In this document: one piece after another, positions 12,495-23,210 of the stretch
How positions within the stretch are numbered: position 1 is the stretch's first letter
Layout: each line of letters opens with the position of its first letter
Assembly (NCBI GenBank): GCA_039881045.1
Contig: JAYWVB010000002.1
Span: 1,178,001 to 1,242,000 of the forward strand
DNA length: 64,000 nt
Source: Chaetomium olivaceum
Lineage: Eukaryota; Ascomycota; Sordariomycetes; Sordariales; Chaetomiaceae
Direction of reading: 5' to 3'
Position numbers and translations under genes: made by a program
Notes under the pieces: model-generated
What the model was told of the DNA's origin: nothing
The model's database searches: none
The model's input: the letters and a program-made list of their open reading frames with translations, nothing else

Positions 12495-12790
12495 TTCGCG
12501 AGGATGTCGTATTTGAAGTGTGGGTAAGTGAGTTGCGAGGTGATGCCGCTCGATGTGAAGGTGGGCTTCAAGCGGTTGTATGTACATGGCTGGGCCATGA
12601 GTGCATTGTTGTACCTTTCGCGAGGATGTCGTATTTGAAGTGTAGGTATGTGGGTTTTGAGGTGTGATGCCGCTGCCATCGATCTTAGATGTGAAGGTGT
12701 CCATCGAGAGGTTGTATGTACACGGCTAGACCCATGAGTTGTTGTTGTTGTATCCTTGGCGATGTCGCAATGAAGTGTTGGCTTCTGAGT
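12495..12790. repeat. Minisatellite with a unit of about 122 bp
   Basis: The sequence starting ttcgcgaggatgtcgtattt at 12495 recurs at 12617. Both copies continue through a shared tgatgccgct block and a shared gttgtatgtaca block. A third, more diverged partial copy begins near 12752 (gcgatgtcgcaatgaagtgt), and traces may also precede the array near 12390. Because units differ in length, open frames on the minus strand here are repeat artefacts. It lies just downstream of the SUMO protease stop codon. Confidence 0.75.
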
Positions 12791-12924
12791 CTAACGCCGC
12801 CCGTCGTTGATTCGGAATGATGATTGGGAAGAGAGCAACGCGTGGCCTGAGCTGAAACTTCTCATGATAGTGACACGTGGGAGCAAGTTCTCCGCGGTTG
12901 AATGACGCGCTTTGCCCATCTAGA

Positions 12925-13005
12925 ATGTGATTTGTGTGTTGAGGCTTTGTGTTGTGAGGGTTGTGTTGTGAGATTCGTGTACTGAGATTTGTGTGCTGAG
13001 GTCAT
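12925..13005. repeat. GT-rich degenerate short repeat
   Basis: Variants of tttgtgttgtgag and ttcgtgtactgag follow each other about four times. It is simple-sequence DNA in the 3' flank of the SUMO protease gene. Confidence 0.6.
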
Positions 13006-13134
13006 GGGTGGTTGTGATCGTGGAGACGCCGTCTGTATGTCGGGACGTCGTTGTGCTCCAAACAGAAGTAGGTTCTGAAATCTGACGCTGCTTATTTTGC
13101 GATGCGCGTCGTGAACCTTTGGCATACGGTTCGC

Positions 13135-16100
13135 TCAGTGGGCTGCTTCAATCTCAGCTCGCTTGCTCCGCGAGAGCAAAAAGAAATGTGCCATCCCCTC
13201 CTCAGAAACCATCGAGGCTGAACTCGCCTTTGAACCCTTCGTTGAGTAGCATGGCTGCCAGCCGTCTCCGCTGCAGCGCGTCAGTTCACCCTCCGTGTAC
13301 GAAAATACCGGGTTCAGGCCCACGGCCAAGCACATGGCGTTCGTAATAGTAAAAACGCCGCAGTCCCAGCCGTTGGTCTGAAGCGGGGCTTCATAGTCGA
13401 TAGCGCTCCACTCGGCCTCGACGAACTGGTCCTCAAGGATAAACGCCACGAGCTCGAGCAACTTGGCCTTGACGTTTCTATCGCCGCGACCTCCACGCAT
13501 CGAGTCAATGTGTGCGACGGTCCGTTTACCGGGACGGATCACAGCCAGGGTCCAGTGGGACTGCGCGCAGATGGGGATTAGGACCGTGTCGATGTCGAGC
13601 AAGTTCGCTTTGCGAACACCGGCTCTCCGCAAGAGACGGCCGCAGGCACTCGGGCCGTGAGAGAGGACGCGCGGCCAAAAGTAGGATGTGAAGGCGGCAC
13701 ACTTGGGTTCCTGATCTGTCGCGCCGTTTGCTTTGTTGACGTAGTCTGCGACGTGTAGAATTGAGCCGATGATGACGTTGTCGTTTAGCCACGCGGTCGG
13801 CGGAAGAAGCTTCTCTTCGAAGTCGCGCCTGGTAAGCGGCTGGCCCTCGAGGGTTTTGACGAGCTCGGAAGTTGGGTGCGCTCTCGCGGCGTTGACGACT
13901 CTGCAGTTCCAGTCGTCGGACAAGGGGGGTATAAGAGGGCGAGTAGGTTGTCTCAACCCGGTGAGTGTAGCGAATTCCTCGGCCTCCCTCTGTCTCCGGG
14001 CTTCTTGCTCACGACGACGTTCTTCCTCCTGCCGTCGACGCTCTTCTTCGAGGCGGCGTTGTTGCTCGCGACGAGCCTCCTCTTCCTCACGTTTCCGCTT
14101 CTCTTCAGCCTCTCGCCGAATCCCGGTCGCCAATTCATCTCGTATTTGTCGATCAATTTGCAGCTGCTCGAATTTTGCGACAGAGATTGCTAAATCGTCA
14201 TCATCTTCTGCGAAGAACTCATCCAAGGTAAGGGGACGTTTCTGTTCGGCAGGCTTGGGGCGGGACACCTCCGTTTCCGTTTTGGGCCGCAGAGGGTTGA
14301 TTCCAGGACTGGGACCTGCCGGGCTACTGGTATCATCCGCAAAAAGATGGGCCGCCTGTCGACGCCTCGCGGGGGTGGATGGTAAGGGTGGGAGCGGAAT
14401 CTGCACCATGTGTCGCTGGGGAGCGAGCCTAATCGTCGGCTTCGCGCGTTGTTCCTTATCTGTCTCGGCGCGCTTCTCTAAATCATCGAGGAGGTCATTG
14501 AGAAAACCATCGTACTTATGAGCATGGTAACTGAGTCCCATTTCATGGTCGTCCTTCTCAAGCTCCTCCAAACTCCACTTGTCTTTGAGGCGAATCGGCT
14601 CGCCATTATGCTGCGAAGAAACTGTCTTGAGAGCGTCAAACATGCGGGTTGAGTGCTCATCGCGAAGGACTTCTGCCTCCAACTTTGCCTTCAAAAACCG
14701 TTCCGCCTCATGTGGTGCCATAAGCTTGGTTGGAATATGCGCGGGAGGAATAAACTTGGAAACCGGGTTGATGAAGGAAAGCTTCCTGTGCCTCTCCGGG
14801 GTTGCAACGTACTTGGGCGAGGCCGGCTCATCATCCCTCGCCTTCGACGGTTTGAGGATCCCCTTGGGCTTTAGCACCATTTTGCAGTCGCCGAGGCTGC
14901 TCGGCGCTTCTTCGTCGGATGGTTCTGGGTCCGGAAATCTGCGCTCGTACAAGGCTTCGCACTCGAACTCATCGGCGGGAATCTCCTCCATAGCCGAAAC
15001 CCTATCCTCTGGGAAGAACCCCGGCATATTTTCGATGGGATCCTCGGGCTTCAGCGCAACGAAGCTAGGCAGCAATTCTGATTTGTGGATGGCATTAGCA
15101 TCTACGATCATTTTGCTAATAGTTTCGTAGCTGCTTGCGGAGATGTCCCGCACGATATCAAGTGACCGCAGAAAGACCAAGAACTTTGCCGTGAGCAATG
15201 CTCCTTTTCTGTAGTAAATATCCTGCAATGGCAGGCGGCGCGGTGGTGCGGCGTATTTCTTCTTGAGGTCCTTTAAAATGCCGCCCTCGCGATAGATGTC
15301 CTGAATGAAGCGGCGGCACTCTTTCAAGCTGTCATGATAGGCATGTGCCGTTTCCGTCCACTCTTTTTTCTTCATGGCGGATTCTCCAGGAAGCACTGGT
15401 CCGTACCTTTGTTCTTGGTACTTGAAAATCCCGATACTGGCCCCGCAGTCCACGATCTCCGAGAGTTGCTTTTGGAGCCTCGAGGCTTTCTTTCTGATCT
15501 CCGCAACTGAGGTGCCGTAGATATCTCTGCCCGCCTCGAGATCTTGGAGTTGGTTGTCGATGAACTGGTAGACGTCTTGGAAATCTTCGGAACCGATGTG
15601 ATCAAGGGGGGAGTCGGCCCCACAAGGTCGTCAAAACCCATCGTCTCCATTCTCAGAAGCGGATTGCTCTGTGGGTGAGACCGGAGCTTGTCGTTTCAGC
15701 CTTTTGACAACAATAGTCTCACTATCAGCGTCTACCCGGCGGGTGTCGAGGGTCTCGTAGGCATCGCCACGGAAATGTTGTTGGAGCGTGCCGTAAATGG
15801 CCACGATAGGGCCGCTCATTGTCGCGACGGTACGGCTTAGTATGCCGCAGGCTTTGCCCCACATCGACTGAGGGGATACTTGGGCCTCTGCTTGGGTGGT
15901 TTTGAGGGTCTGCGAGTGCTCCTCTCCGTCCCGAGTCGGGTCAGTCGGCGCAGGTATAGCCCGGTGGGTTCTTCGGGCACGCTTATCGCCGTTTGAGTCT
16001 TGGATTCCCGCGATCAGGTCGATCTCGGTGTCTTCCGCTGGGCGTTTTCCGTTGGAATTGAGAAGATTCTTGTAAACTGCGTGGTAGTTGTTGTTCCCAC

Positions 16101-17022
16101 AATGCAGTGCCAGTTGAAATCGTCCTTCTTCTGGAGGACGCGCAGGTTTTTCTCCTTGGAACCGACTGTGTAGAAGCGCAGGTGACCAGTCGCGACTTCT
16201 GCCTCCTCTCGCGAGTTGTAAATATTGGGCGGGCCGCACCAGCAATCCTTCATGTAATGGTCGTTCCTGATTGCGATCCACAACTCCCTCGCAAATTTCT
16301 CCTCGCCTTCCTCGCTACGCCGTTGCTTGAAAGTACGGGTTTCGCTGCCGGGGCTTTTCGGCGCGAGCGGGGTGGGTTGTAACGGGGTTACGTCGATATC
16401 TGGTGACGTACCGGGTGTGCCGGGCCGGGGATTTCGGGGAGGCGGCCCTCCTCGGGTTTCTTGTGGGTGTGCTTCTGATTGCAGTGACCCGCGGGTGCTC
16501 GAGGGGTGATGATGAGCTCGGCAGCGGTGTGGAAACGTATGGGGTTGCCGGCGGGGAGAGAGATTGGTGGAGGGAAAACCGGCGGCCGGGCGATTGCGAG
16601 ACGGGTTGGGGTGGTCGTCGCCGGTTGTGACTGCTCCTCCGGAATCGCCTCGAGGGCAAGAGTGTGGCCCGTGGTGGGGGGTTGGTTGGGCGAACCGCGC
16701 CCGTGTTGGGGTCGCGGGGTCAGTGGCGGCTTCGAGCGCGAGCTCGCTATGGATGGCGTTAGTGATAGGTTACTCAATTGCCCTTCGAGGCGCTTTCACA
16801 CGGCCTAGGGGGTATAATCGGTGACTCTGAGGTATGGGTGATTCCCATGGTGTTAGTGTATGCTCGACTTACAAATTGGTGGTGGTGGGGGTTGCCCCGG
16901 ATGCGGCGACGGCGGGAAACCCGGGAATCGCCCAGGCACGAGTCGGTCGACGAAACGCCGGGGCTTTCTCGGCGGCCACGGCTGTTGCGCGTGGTGCGCG
17001 GCGTTGGGGCTTGTGCAGGCAT
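13135..17022 (-). CDS. Ulp1-type SUMO protease (C48 peptidase), frame interrupted in the N-terminal part
   Basis: The C-terminal domain is a C48 cysteine protease that matures SUMO and removes it from proteins. The catalytic residues are visible: His in SHWTLAVI, Asp 17 residues later in HIDSM, Gln in LQTNGWDCG, and Cys with its codon at 13360-13362, with spacings almost equal to yeast Ulp1. Upstream is a charged Glu/Arg coiled-coil stretch (near 14.0-14.15 kb) and a conserved helical part. The open frame runs from the 13135 stop back to about 15600. Exon 1 probably starts at the ATG at 17022 (MPAQAPTP) and ends at 16873 before a GTAAGT donor. Between 15.6 and 16.75 kb the coding sense is clear (for example ELWIAIRNDHYMKD, and GKRPAEDTEIDL) but changes frame at 16096-16098, at 15633-15636 and again at 15606-15611, with no matching introns. 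The join near 16.33-16.42 kb is unresolved. The protein would be nuclear. Confidence 0.85.
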
Positions 17023-17599
17023 CGTTAGTTGTTGCTTCCTCAGTTTCCTGAGGACGATGGTCTGCTTTGTTGGAGTTTGAGGAAAGAAGAAGAAAGGATC
17101 GCGACTGCCTTGCAAACTTCGCGGGGAGGGGTAAAACCAACTCGCGGCGGGGTGGTAGGCAGGAAGGCACGCGGGGCAGAGAATAGCGAAGAGGGAAGGC
17201 CATGGGTATTGTGAGGAAGGTGCGACCACGATGCCGCCCAAGCGGGCAAGAGCAACAATGGCACAACTACCTTACGCAATGGGAAACTTCCAACCCCAAT
17301 GGCAAACAATAACCGTATCAACACCACAGGAGACCAAGAATGGACAGTTTGTTTCTAACTTTCGCACGCCGCGACAAATCTCAGGAGGAGAAAGAAATCA
17401 AATGTCAAAGGGGTCTTTACCCAATAGACCAGTTGGATAGCAGCGGCGTAGATGTTCCTCCCAGTGTCAGCGATCGCTTCGCTGATGGGAATCGCGTCCG
17501 CTGCAATGCAAAAGGAGCTTTTCCTTTTTTTTTCCCTCGACGCGGGAAGGCACGAAATCGCGGTCGTTCGTTCGGTGGGCTTTGTCGGTTGTGGAGCCG
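17023..17599. other. Intergenic, 5' flank of the SUMO protease gene
   Basis: No gene is recognised. It must contain the SUMO protease promoter. The sequence just upstream of its ATG reads aacaactaacg on the coding strand. No other motif stands out. Confidence 0.5.
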
Positions 17600-17959
17600 C
17601 TAGATCGCGTTCGCATGGGTTATCGTTATCGTTGCCATAGCAGCTACCGGGGTCGGTAGGAAGGCGATGCTCTCGTCTGAATCAAGCCCGCTGAGAACGC
17701 GCAAGATTGCGATGGAGAGCGAACAAAGGTGCCCCGCAACCGCGACGGCAATTGAAGTTGGTGTTGCGGCTCTGCAGATCTGGGGAAGTTGGAGCTTGGA
17801 CATTCCAGCTTCCCGCTCCCGCCACCAGAACGCAGGGCGCCACTGTAACGCTAACAATATCCCCACTGATACCAATATTACCGGCGCGTGGTTGGCTCCC
17901 CCTGGTTCCGGCTGCTTGAAGAGAGCTCGGCTAAGCCGGATGCGGTATTCATAAGGCAT
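17600..17959 (-). CDS. Small open frame, possible membrane protein
   Basis: An open frame of 119 residues from the ATG at 17959 (MPYEYRIRLSRALFKQ). Two stretches are hydrophobic enough for membrane segments: APVILVSVGILLALQW and, more weakly, TSIAVAVAGHLCSLSIAIL. No family is recognised and there is no support from splice sites or repeats. A gene here would share its upstream space with the 18.4 kb gene's 3' flank. It may be a chance frame. Confidence 0.25.
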   Translation of the reverse strand: MPYEYRIRLSRALFKQPEPGGANHAPVILVSVGILLALQWRPAFWWREREAGMSKLQLPQICRAATPTSIAVAVAGHLCSLSIAILRVLSGLDSDESIAFLPTPVAAMATITITHANAI

Positions 17960-18383
17960 TCCATTACGACCAACTTTCAACGACCTCCCTTCCCCCATAA
18001 TTACCTACACCTTAACCACCACTTTCATGATTTCAGAAAGACTCATGTTCACAGATCCGGCGAACTATATTTACCCTAGGACACCGGTGTATTCAGTAAC
18101 TAAGCGCCCGTCGAGCTTGAACTAGGATTAAGGGGCTGGGGACGGCTATAGGGAGACGATCTCCAGATCTCGGGTTAAAGTGGGTGAGACTGTGCTGGAA
18201 TTTGGGAGAGAACTCCCAGTGGTACGAGGGCTGCTGATAACCAGCGCTCCTAAGATACCTAAGTGATGGCCCTCAGCTGTAAACCAATATGCCGCGTTGG
18301 TCTAATCGGGCATCGTTGCCCGCCCGAGTTCCAAACAGAAATCAAGATCCCTGATACCAAGCTTCCAGTTACACAACCCTGAT

Positions 18384-19406
18384 TCAAGACTCGCTTCCCG
18401 ACTCCGTGCTGCTCCCTCTCGGCCAAAGCTTTTCGTCAACTGTCGTCCGAAGAATCCGGCCGTCTCCCGAGCGCTTTACCCGGACTAATTCGACCGGGTG
18501 CCCAATCTTTTCTGTCCAGACAACCTGGTGGTCTTTGCCGAAGCTTGAGAGGCGTGGGCCGAGCTTCGCACACGAGAACTGGTCCTCTCCGCCGGCAAAT
18601 TTGGCGCTAGGCGGGATACCCCAGTAGGAGTGCGTGATTATCTTTGGCTCTAGGTCATCGGAGCAGCAAGCTTCTTCATCTTCGTCCCGAAACCACATAT
18701 TGTAAATGGCGTAAATTCCATCCACACGCCTAGACGGGCCCAGCCTTGCAACCATGGCGAACCCAGTCTTCCGCCAGCCGAAGGGCAAATCACGCTCATC
18801 GCCATCGTTCCAGGGACCGGACCGGCCGTCGCGGCGCCTAGCGTATTCGAGTTCCCCAAGCTGGAAAAATTCAAAACCGGGAATATCAGCATCGTCGCTT
18901 TCGGCCGATCGCGTCGATGTCTCGGATAGGTTAGCTTGTCGGCGGTTTGCGGGTACGGCGGGCTCGCGGGGCTGGACGGTCGGGTTTACTCCGAGGAAAT
19001 ATGACTGGAGTAGTAGATCGCTGGACAGCGTGGCAGTATCCTCCCGCGGATGGGCTTGTAGGGTGAAAGGGTCCGTCAGAAGGCGGTAAATGATATTACC
19101 GTCGAAACCTATCGGGACAACAATGGAATATAGCTTGTCTATAGCTTCGGCCAACTCCTTGCCGTCATTGCTAAGAAAATCTATGGAATCGACCTGTGCG
19201 GTAAACTTGTCGGCTGTTAACCCGGGACTGGCCGCCTCTTCAGCGCGGGCGTGCGCCCAGTCGAAATATGCGTCTAGTTCTTCAGGATCGGGGAAGTGGC
19301 GGCGCATGGTGGCAATGCTTGTGTTGAGATCCTGTTTCCCGTCCTCTATCTCGCGGTAGACGGCTTCAAATCTTTGGATAGATAACTCATCGTCGAATCG
19401 GGCCAT
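18384..19406 (-). CDS. Unknown protein, intact member of a duplicated family
   Basis: A clean single-exon frame of 340 residues starting MARFDDELSIQRFEAV, with a good start context (ctaccATGG). I do not recognise a domain. The protein is acidic and without membrane segments or signal peptide. Recognisable blocks are VVPIGFDGNIIYRLLTDPF, FFQLGELEYARRRDGRSGPW, FGWRKTGFAMVARLG and SSFGKDHQVVWTEKIGHPVE. The same blocks, in the same order, occur in a broken copy on the other strand at 27971-28804. The 5' flanks also match: both have a tcgaaacaccc block and a caacccatcca block just before the start, and a gtcatttt...ctctcgagcccc block further upstream. That the longer copy is whole and the other decayed suggests this one is functional. 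Its role is unknown. Confidence 0.75.
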   Translation of the reverse strand: MARFDDELSIQRFEAVYREIEDGKQDLNTSIATMRRHFPDPEELDAYFDWAHARAEEAASPGLTADKFTAQVDSIDFLSNDGKELAEAIDKLYSIVVPIGFDGNIIYRLLTDPFTLQAHPREDTATLSSDLLLQSYFLGVNPTVQPREPAVPANRRQANLSETSTRSAESDDADIPGFEFFQLGELEYARRRDGRSGPWNDGDERDLPFGWRKTGFAMVARLGPSRRVDGIYAIYNMWFRDEDEEACCSDDLEPKIITHSYWGIPPSAKFAGGEDQFSCAKLGPRLSSFGKDHQVVWTEKIGHPVELVRVKRSGDGRILRTTVDEKLWPRGSSTESGSES

Positions 19407-20129
19407 GGTAGCTTGTGGATGGGTTGGTGAGCGGTGGGTGTTTCGAATTTTGTTTCAGTAGTCATGGAAGGGTGGCAAAAATGAAAAGCGTATATAGTTG
19501 GATTTATAATTATCGGTTCTCAGAAAACTAGCACGAGTTAGGTTTGCTAGATCGGAGGGGCTCGAGAGGCAAGTGACTAAAAATGACGTTTCACTTCCAA
19601 GTTTGTTGTCACCAGATGGATTAAAGCTTCATCAACGTCAATGCTCGGCTCTAACCCGACGCTTAGTACCAAAAAGGTTGGGAAGTGCAGCCCACCAAAA
19701 CTTACCGAGGCAGGCTACTTACCTATAGTCCCAAATGGCTGTCTCGTAATATCGCAATGCCTCATCACAATGGCTACATGTGTATTGACACCGTGGGACC
19801 ATGGCTGGCATTGTTGAATCTGAGAAGACTTATATAGATATCGCTGTCTTCACCATCTAACATGAGAGATACTTTTCGGACGATATAACCGCCTGTCCCG
19901 GACCATACATGTAACCTCCCACCTACCTTAGGTATGTACATAGCCCTAACCGCAACTCTCCCTCACCCTCCCTTTTCCCTAGGTAACCTGAAATCAATTT
20001 CATCAACTCTATTGACAATATTGTCATCGCTTAGTTCAGTTAATAAGGTAGTAATGAACTGGCTCAATTACCGGAATTAGAATTATTCAACTGCTTTTAC
20101 GATACGGTGAAGACTGTGATTACAGATGG
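19407..20129. other. AT-richer intergenic region
   Basis: It holds the promoter of the 18.4 kb gene (about 19407-19600, shared with the broken copy) and the repeat at 19743-19870. The rest (19870-20129) is AT-richer than its surroundings and has no recognisable gene. Confidence 0.5.
19743..19870 (+). repeat. Diverged dispersed repeat, copy A
   Basis: It aligns along its whole length, same strand, with 28893-29022. Both begin ctcgtaat, share tggcattgttga in the middle and end near a catctaacat / catttagcat block. Most differences are C/T or A/G transitions. In copy B it lies just downstream of the broken paralogue. Here it lies upstream of the intact gene and points away from it, so it may be the leftover 3' flank of a lost third family member. 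Confidence 0.7.
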
Positions 20130-20351
20130 TTACCTCCCTTCACTTAACTCTGACGCCGTAAGGATATCATGCGCCAGCGCCTGGCCCGCCGCCTCGAGAG
20201 CCCTTAGCGGTTGTGAGCGAGCTGCAACCATCCCACGCATATTCAGGACGAAAGGCCAAAGGTCGAAATTCGGGCGGGCCGCCGGCCACTCTTTGGCTCG
20301 GACGAACTGGGCGGCAAGGTCGGACCGAGCAGCGACGTTGGAAGTATCCAT
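20130..20351 (-). CDS. Small unknown protein, 73 residues
   Basis: An open frame from the ATG at 20351 (MDTSNVAARSDLAAQFVRAK) to a TAA at 20130. It is rich in Ala and Arg with a central hydrophobic WPFVLNMRGMVAA stretch, and looks alpha-helical. The sequence upstream of the start is pyrimidine-rich on the coding strand, as in many fungal leaders. No family is recognised. It could be a small gene or a fragment of a decayed one. It stands alone between the 18.4 kb gene and the phosphate carrier. Confidence 0.4.
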   Translation of the reverse strand: MDTSNVAARSDLAAQFVRAKEWPAARPNFDLWPFVLNMRGMVAARSQPLRALEAAGQALAHDILTASELSEGR

Positions 20352-21052
20352 TCTGTTAAATGGGTGAGAAGAAAGGACGTGAAGGCGAACAGAAAGAAAC
20401 TGAGAAAAGAACAGGAGTAGTCGAAGACGGTCATAAGATTTGGAGGTGAGCGTTAGGAGAAAAAAAAAGGCCAGTCGGAATTGATAGCGAAGACAAGTAA
20501 AGGGAAGTGAAGGGAAGCGACTTGGATGAGAAAGGAACCGACGGAGAATATTGTTTCCCACACTGTAGTCAGAGGCAATAAGTCCTATCTCGAGCATAAT
20601 AACGAGACCTGCTCAGAATCACTGCCGTCGTTCAGTAACTAATTGTTGTCAACGCCACACAACATGCCATAGGACGTGTCAGATGTGAGAAACTCTATCA
20701 GGATGCAATTTTGGACTATTATACAGCCTAGCCCTTTGGCAGGGTACGCAATTGCCCAAGCGCTCTATGCTCTATATGAAGCATTCTCGCCGAGACAAAA
20801 CAGAACCAGATCCCGCCCTAGAGTTCACAAACAAAAGAAAAAGGGACCAAGCTTTTTTAACCCCCAGAAGTCCGCGCGAAAAATGCCAGCTACACCCTCT
20901 GTCGTGTGTTTCGTTGTTTCGTCTTGTCTTGGGCCAAGCTAAACAAGGGGGCCTTGTACTGCCGCCCAAGACGTCCCAAGCATACCCCTCCCGTCTCCCA
21001 GCCCCTCTAACTTCCTATTCCCTTTGCACCAAATCCTAGGTCATTATGGCAT
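20352..21052. other. Intergenic
   Basis: 3' flank of the phosphate carrier and 5' flank of the small 20.1 kb frame. No gene, RNA or notable repeat was seen. Confidence 0.5.
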
Positions 21053-22270
21053 TTATTTGCTGATCTCAACACCACCGGTGGCTATAACAACAGTTCGTCA
21101 GTTTATGGGTGCTAAAAAACGGGCGAAGAGATAATAGGAAGTATGATGTGGGAGCGGAATCGGAAAGTGTTAACGGAAAAGGTACGTACCGCCGAGCATC
21201 TTCTTGACGTCACCGTAGATGGCGAACTGGCCGGCGGTGAGGGTGCCGACCATGAAGAGACGGGCACCGATACCGGCGTAAGAGCCACGGAGACCAAGCT
21301 CCTTAGCGATCTTGATCAGGCGGGTGGTGGTGCCCTCACCGGGGGCGCCCTTGGTCTTGTTGATCTTGCTGAGCATGGTGTCGGCGGGCTGCGAGACGAT
21401 GGCGGCGGCAAAACCGGCCATCAGACCGCTGCCGAGGTTGACGACGGTCTGCATGCCGTCGGACAGGTCCTTCTTGGGGAAGACACGGAAAACGGCCTCG
21501 GCGACCTTCTCGTACACGACGAACTTGGTCATGGTGTAGGGGATCCTAAGAGCTGAGTAAGTACATATGCGCGCACACACAGCCAAGGCAAGTCCCGGAT
21601 CGAACTTACTGCTTGAACAGGATGGGGCCGAAACCGGCGTAGAAAGCGCCCACACCCTCCTGCTTCAGCATCTTGCCGAAGCCGCTGACGAGGCCGCTGG
21701 CATAGGTGGGCTCGGAGACGAGACGGATACGGGTAGCCTCAAGGGGGCAGAGGGCGATGTCGGCGAAGAACTCGGCGAGGGCGGACGAGGCGAGGTAGAC
21801 ACCAGTCCGGTAGTTGGAGGCGGTCTCGTAGCCGAGGTAGTTGATCGACTGCTGCTTGAAGAACTCGTAACCGCCGAACTTGAAGGCGCCCTGGAGGAAA
21901 TAGCCGGCGAAGGTGGGGCCGACACCGGTGAGAAGGGCACCAGCACCCTCGGCCTGAACGACCTTCTTGAAGCCGCCGATCATGCCATTGTTGTAGGTGA
22001 CGGGGTCGAGCTGGATACGGGTCTTGACGCTGTAGAAAGTCTAGGGTTAGTCGCGAGTGATATATCGAGGAGGCGCCCGGGTTCCCCTCGGCACGTGCTG
22101 TAACAGCATGTTGTGCAGCGCAGGGGTCCGTGATGAACAAGCACGTACACATCGACGGGGGTCATGCCACCGTGGGTGACGGAGCAGCAGATGGCGCCGG
22201 CGAGGGCGAATCTGGAGTACAGCTGGACGCCGCTGAGCTGCGGTGCCGGAGCGTCGACCTTGGCAGCCAT
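21053..22270 (-). CDS. mir1: Mitochondrial phosphate carrier (Mir1)
   Basis: Four exons: 22149-22270, 21610-22029, 21190-21545 and 21053-21081, joined by GT-AG introns with GTACGT or GTAAGT donors. The product is 308 residues, the usual size. It is a mitochondrial solute carrier of the inner membrane that imports phosphate with protons for ATP synthesis. The three carrier repeats are visible, with the signatures PVDVVKTRIQ, CPLEATRIRL and QPADTMLSKINK, and the phosphate-carrier-specific GAGALLTGVGPT, QGAFKFGGYEFFK and GPILFKQIPYTMTKF. The last exon is only 29 nt and encodes the end ATGGVEISK. No frame problem is seen. The start MAAKVDAPAPQ has a good purine context. Confidence 0.96.
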
Positions 22271-23210
22271 TTTGTCTGTTTAGATATTAAGGAGTAAAGA
22301 ACTGAGTGGAGTTGTTCTTGACGCTCGGAGGATATCGAGGGTCGGGCGTGGGGGGTCAATTGGGCCTGGTGAGAGGATTCCGGAGTGGTTGGCAGTGAGC
22401 CTTTTTGGAAAAAGTGAGGTACGGACGGGTGGCTTAAGTTCGGGAAAAGGGTCTTGAAAAAAATTGACCGGTAAATCCCGGATCCACGGGGATGCGGCGG
22501 TGCACGGGCCAACAGCCTGAACTCTGGCTTGGCTGGCTTGGTAGAGTCTCTTGGCAAGGTTTGGCTCTCCGATCTTTTTGTGCTTTTTTATCTCCGAAGC
22601 TCGAAACTGAAACCCCTCACTCACATTTGCATCGGCTCAACAATCAGTCCACATGGCACTCAAAATGCGATTTTTTATCCGCATTGGTGATCTTGGGAAT
22701 ATCGTCTTCGTATCGTATCCCACGACATTTTGTGCCTCTTTTTTGTGCTATTTCTGGCGCAGTCATGAGGCTGCCATTGTTTTTGCTCTGTTTTCAGTCC
22801 CAGATTGGCGACAAATGCTACGGTCGGGCGGAGGCTTGGCGGACCTGTCAGGGCAGTCCCTTGATCCATGTGCCTCGCTGACTCGACATGGTGCCTTCGC
22901 TCGTCATTGGGCGTTTCAGAGATCTGTGGCGGCATTTCATCGAGTACGTACCGGGAGAACGAGAGGCTGATGAGGAAGCCTCATGTTTGACATTTTCATC
23001 AGCCGCATGCTCTGCCAGTCCCTGACTCAATTGCCAGGTCACAACCTTGGAACTTTGAAGCCATAGGATACCGCCGTTTCTGAGCAATCACGATGTTTTC
23101 GAGATCTCCGGCGTGCCATGCCAGAGTTACCTAATACATAGGGTCTCTGCGGCTTGGCGGTCAAGTACCCCCTCCCGCCCAAGGGAGTGGCAACTTGGCG
23201 GCGATATGCC
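22271..23210. other. Intergenic
   Basis: Promoter side of mir1 and 3' flank of the Tyw4 gene. Overlapping open frames on both strands are short and without family features. Nothing else is seen. Confidence 0.5.

Larger units (their letters stand above)
1253..13134. other. Gene-poor region of about 11.9 kb
   Basis: No frame here has the features of a protein gene. The longer open frames (up to about 350 codons on + near 9.0-10.0 kb) are low-complexity, lack family motifs, and face equally long frames on the other strand. The region lies upstream of the RGS gene and downstream of the SUMO protease, so most of it can only be 5' regulatory DNA of the RGS gene, non-coding RNA, or DNA without function. 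It contains G-runs, a long T tract, short tandem arrays, a hairpin and two matching palindromes, listed separately. Extended promoters are known for some developmental regulators of filamentous fungi; applying that here is inference. Confidence 0.6.

Noticed and set aside
12302..12704. Minus-strand frames with repeated Thr/His/Pro peptides
   Set aside because: They are translations of the minisatellite units and contain no start or splice context.
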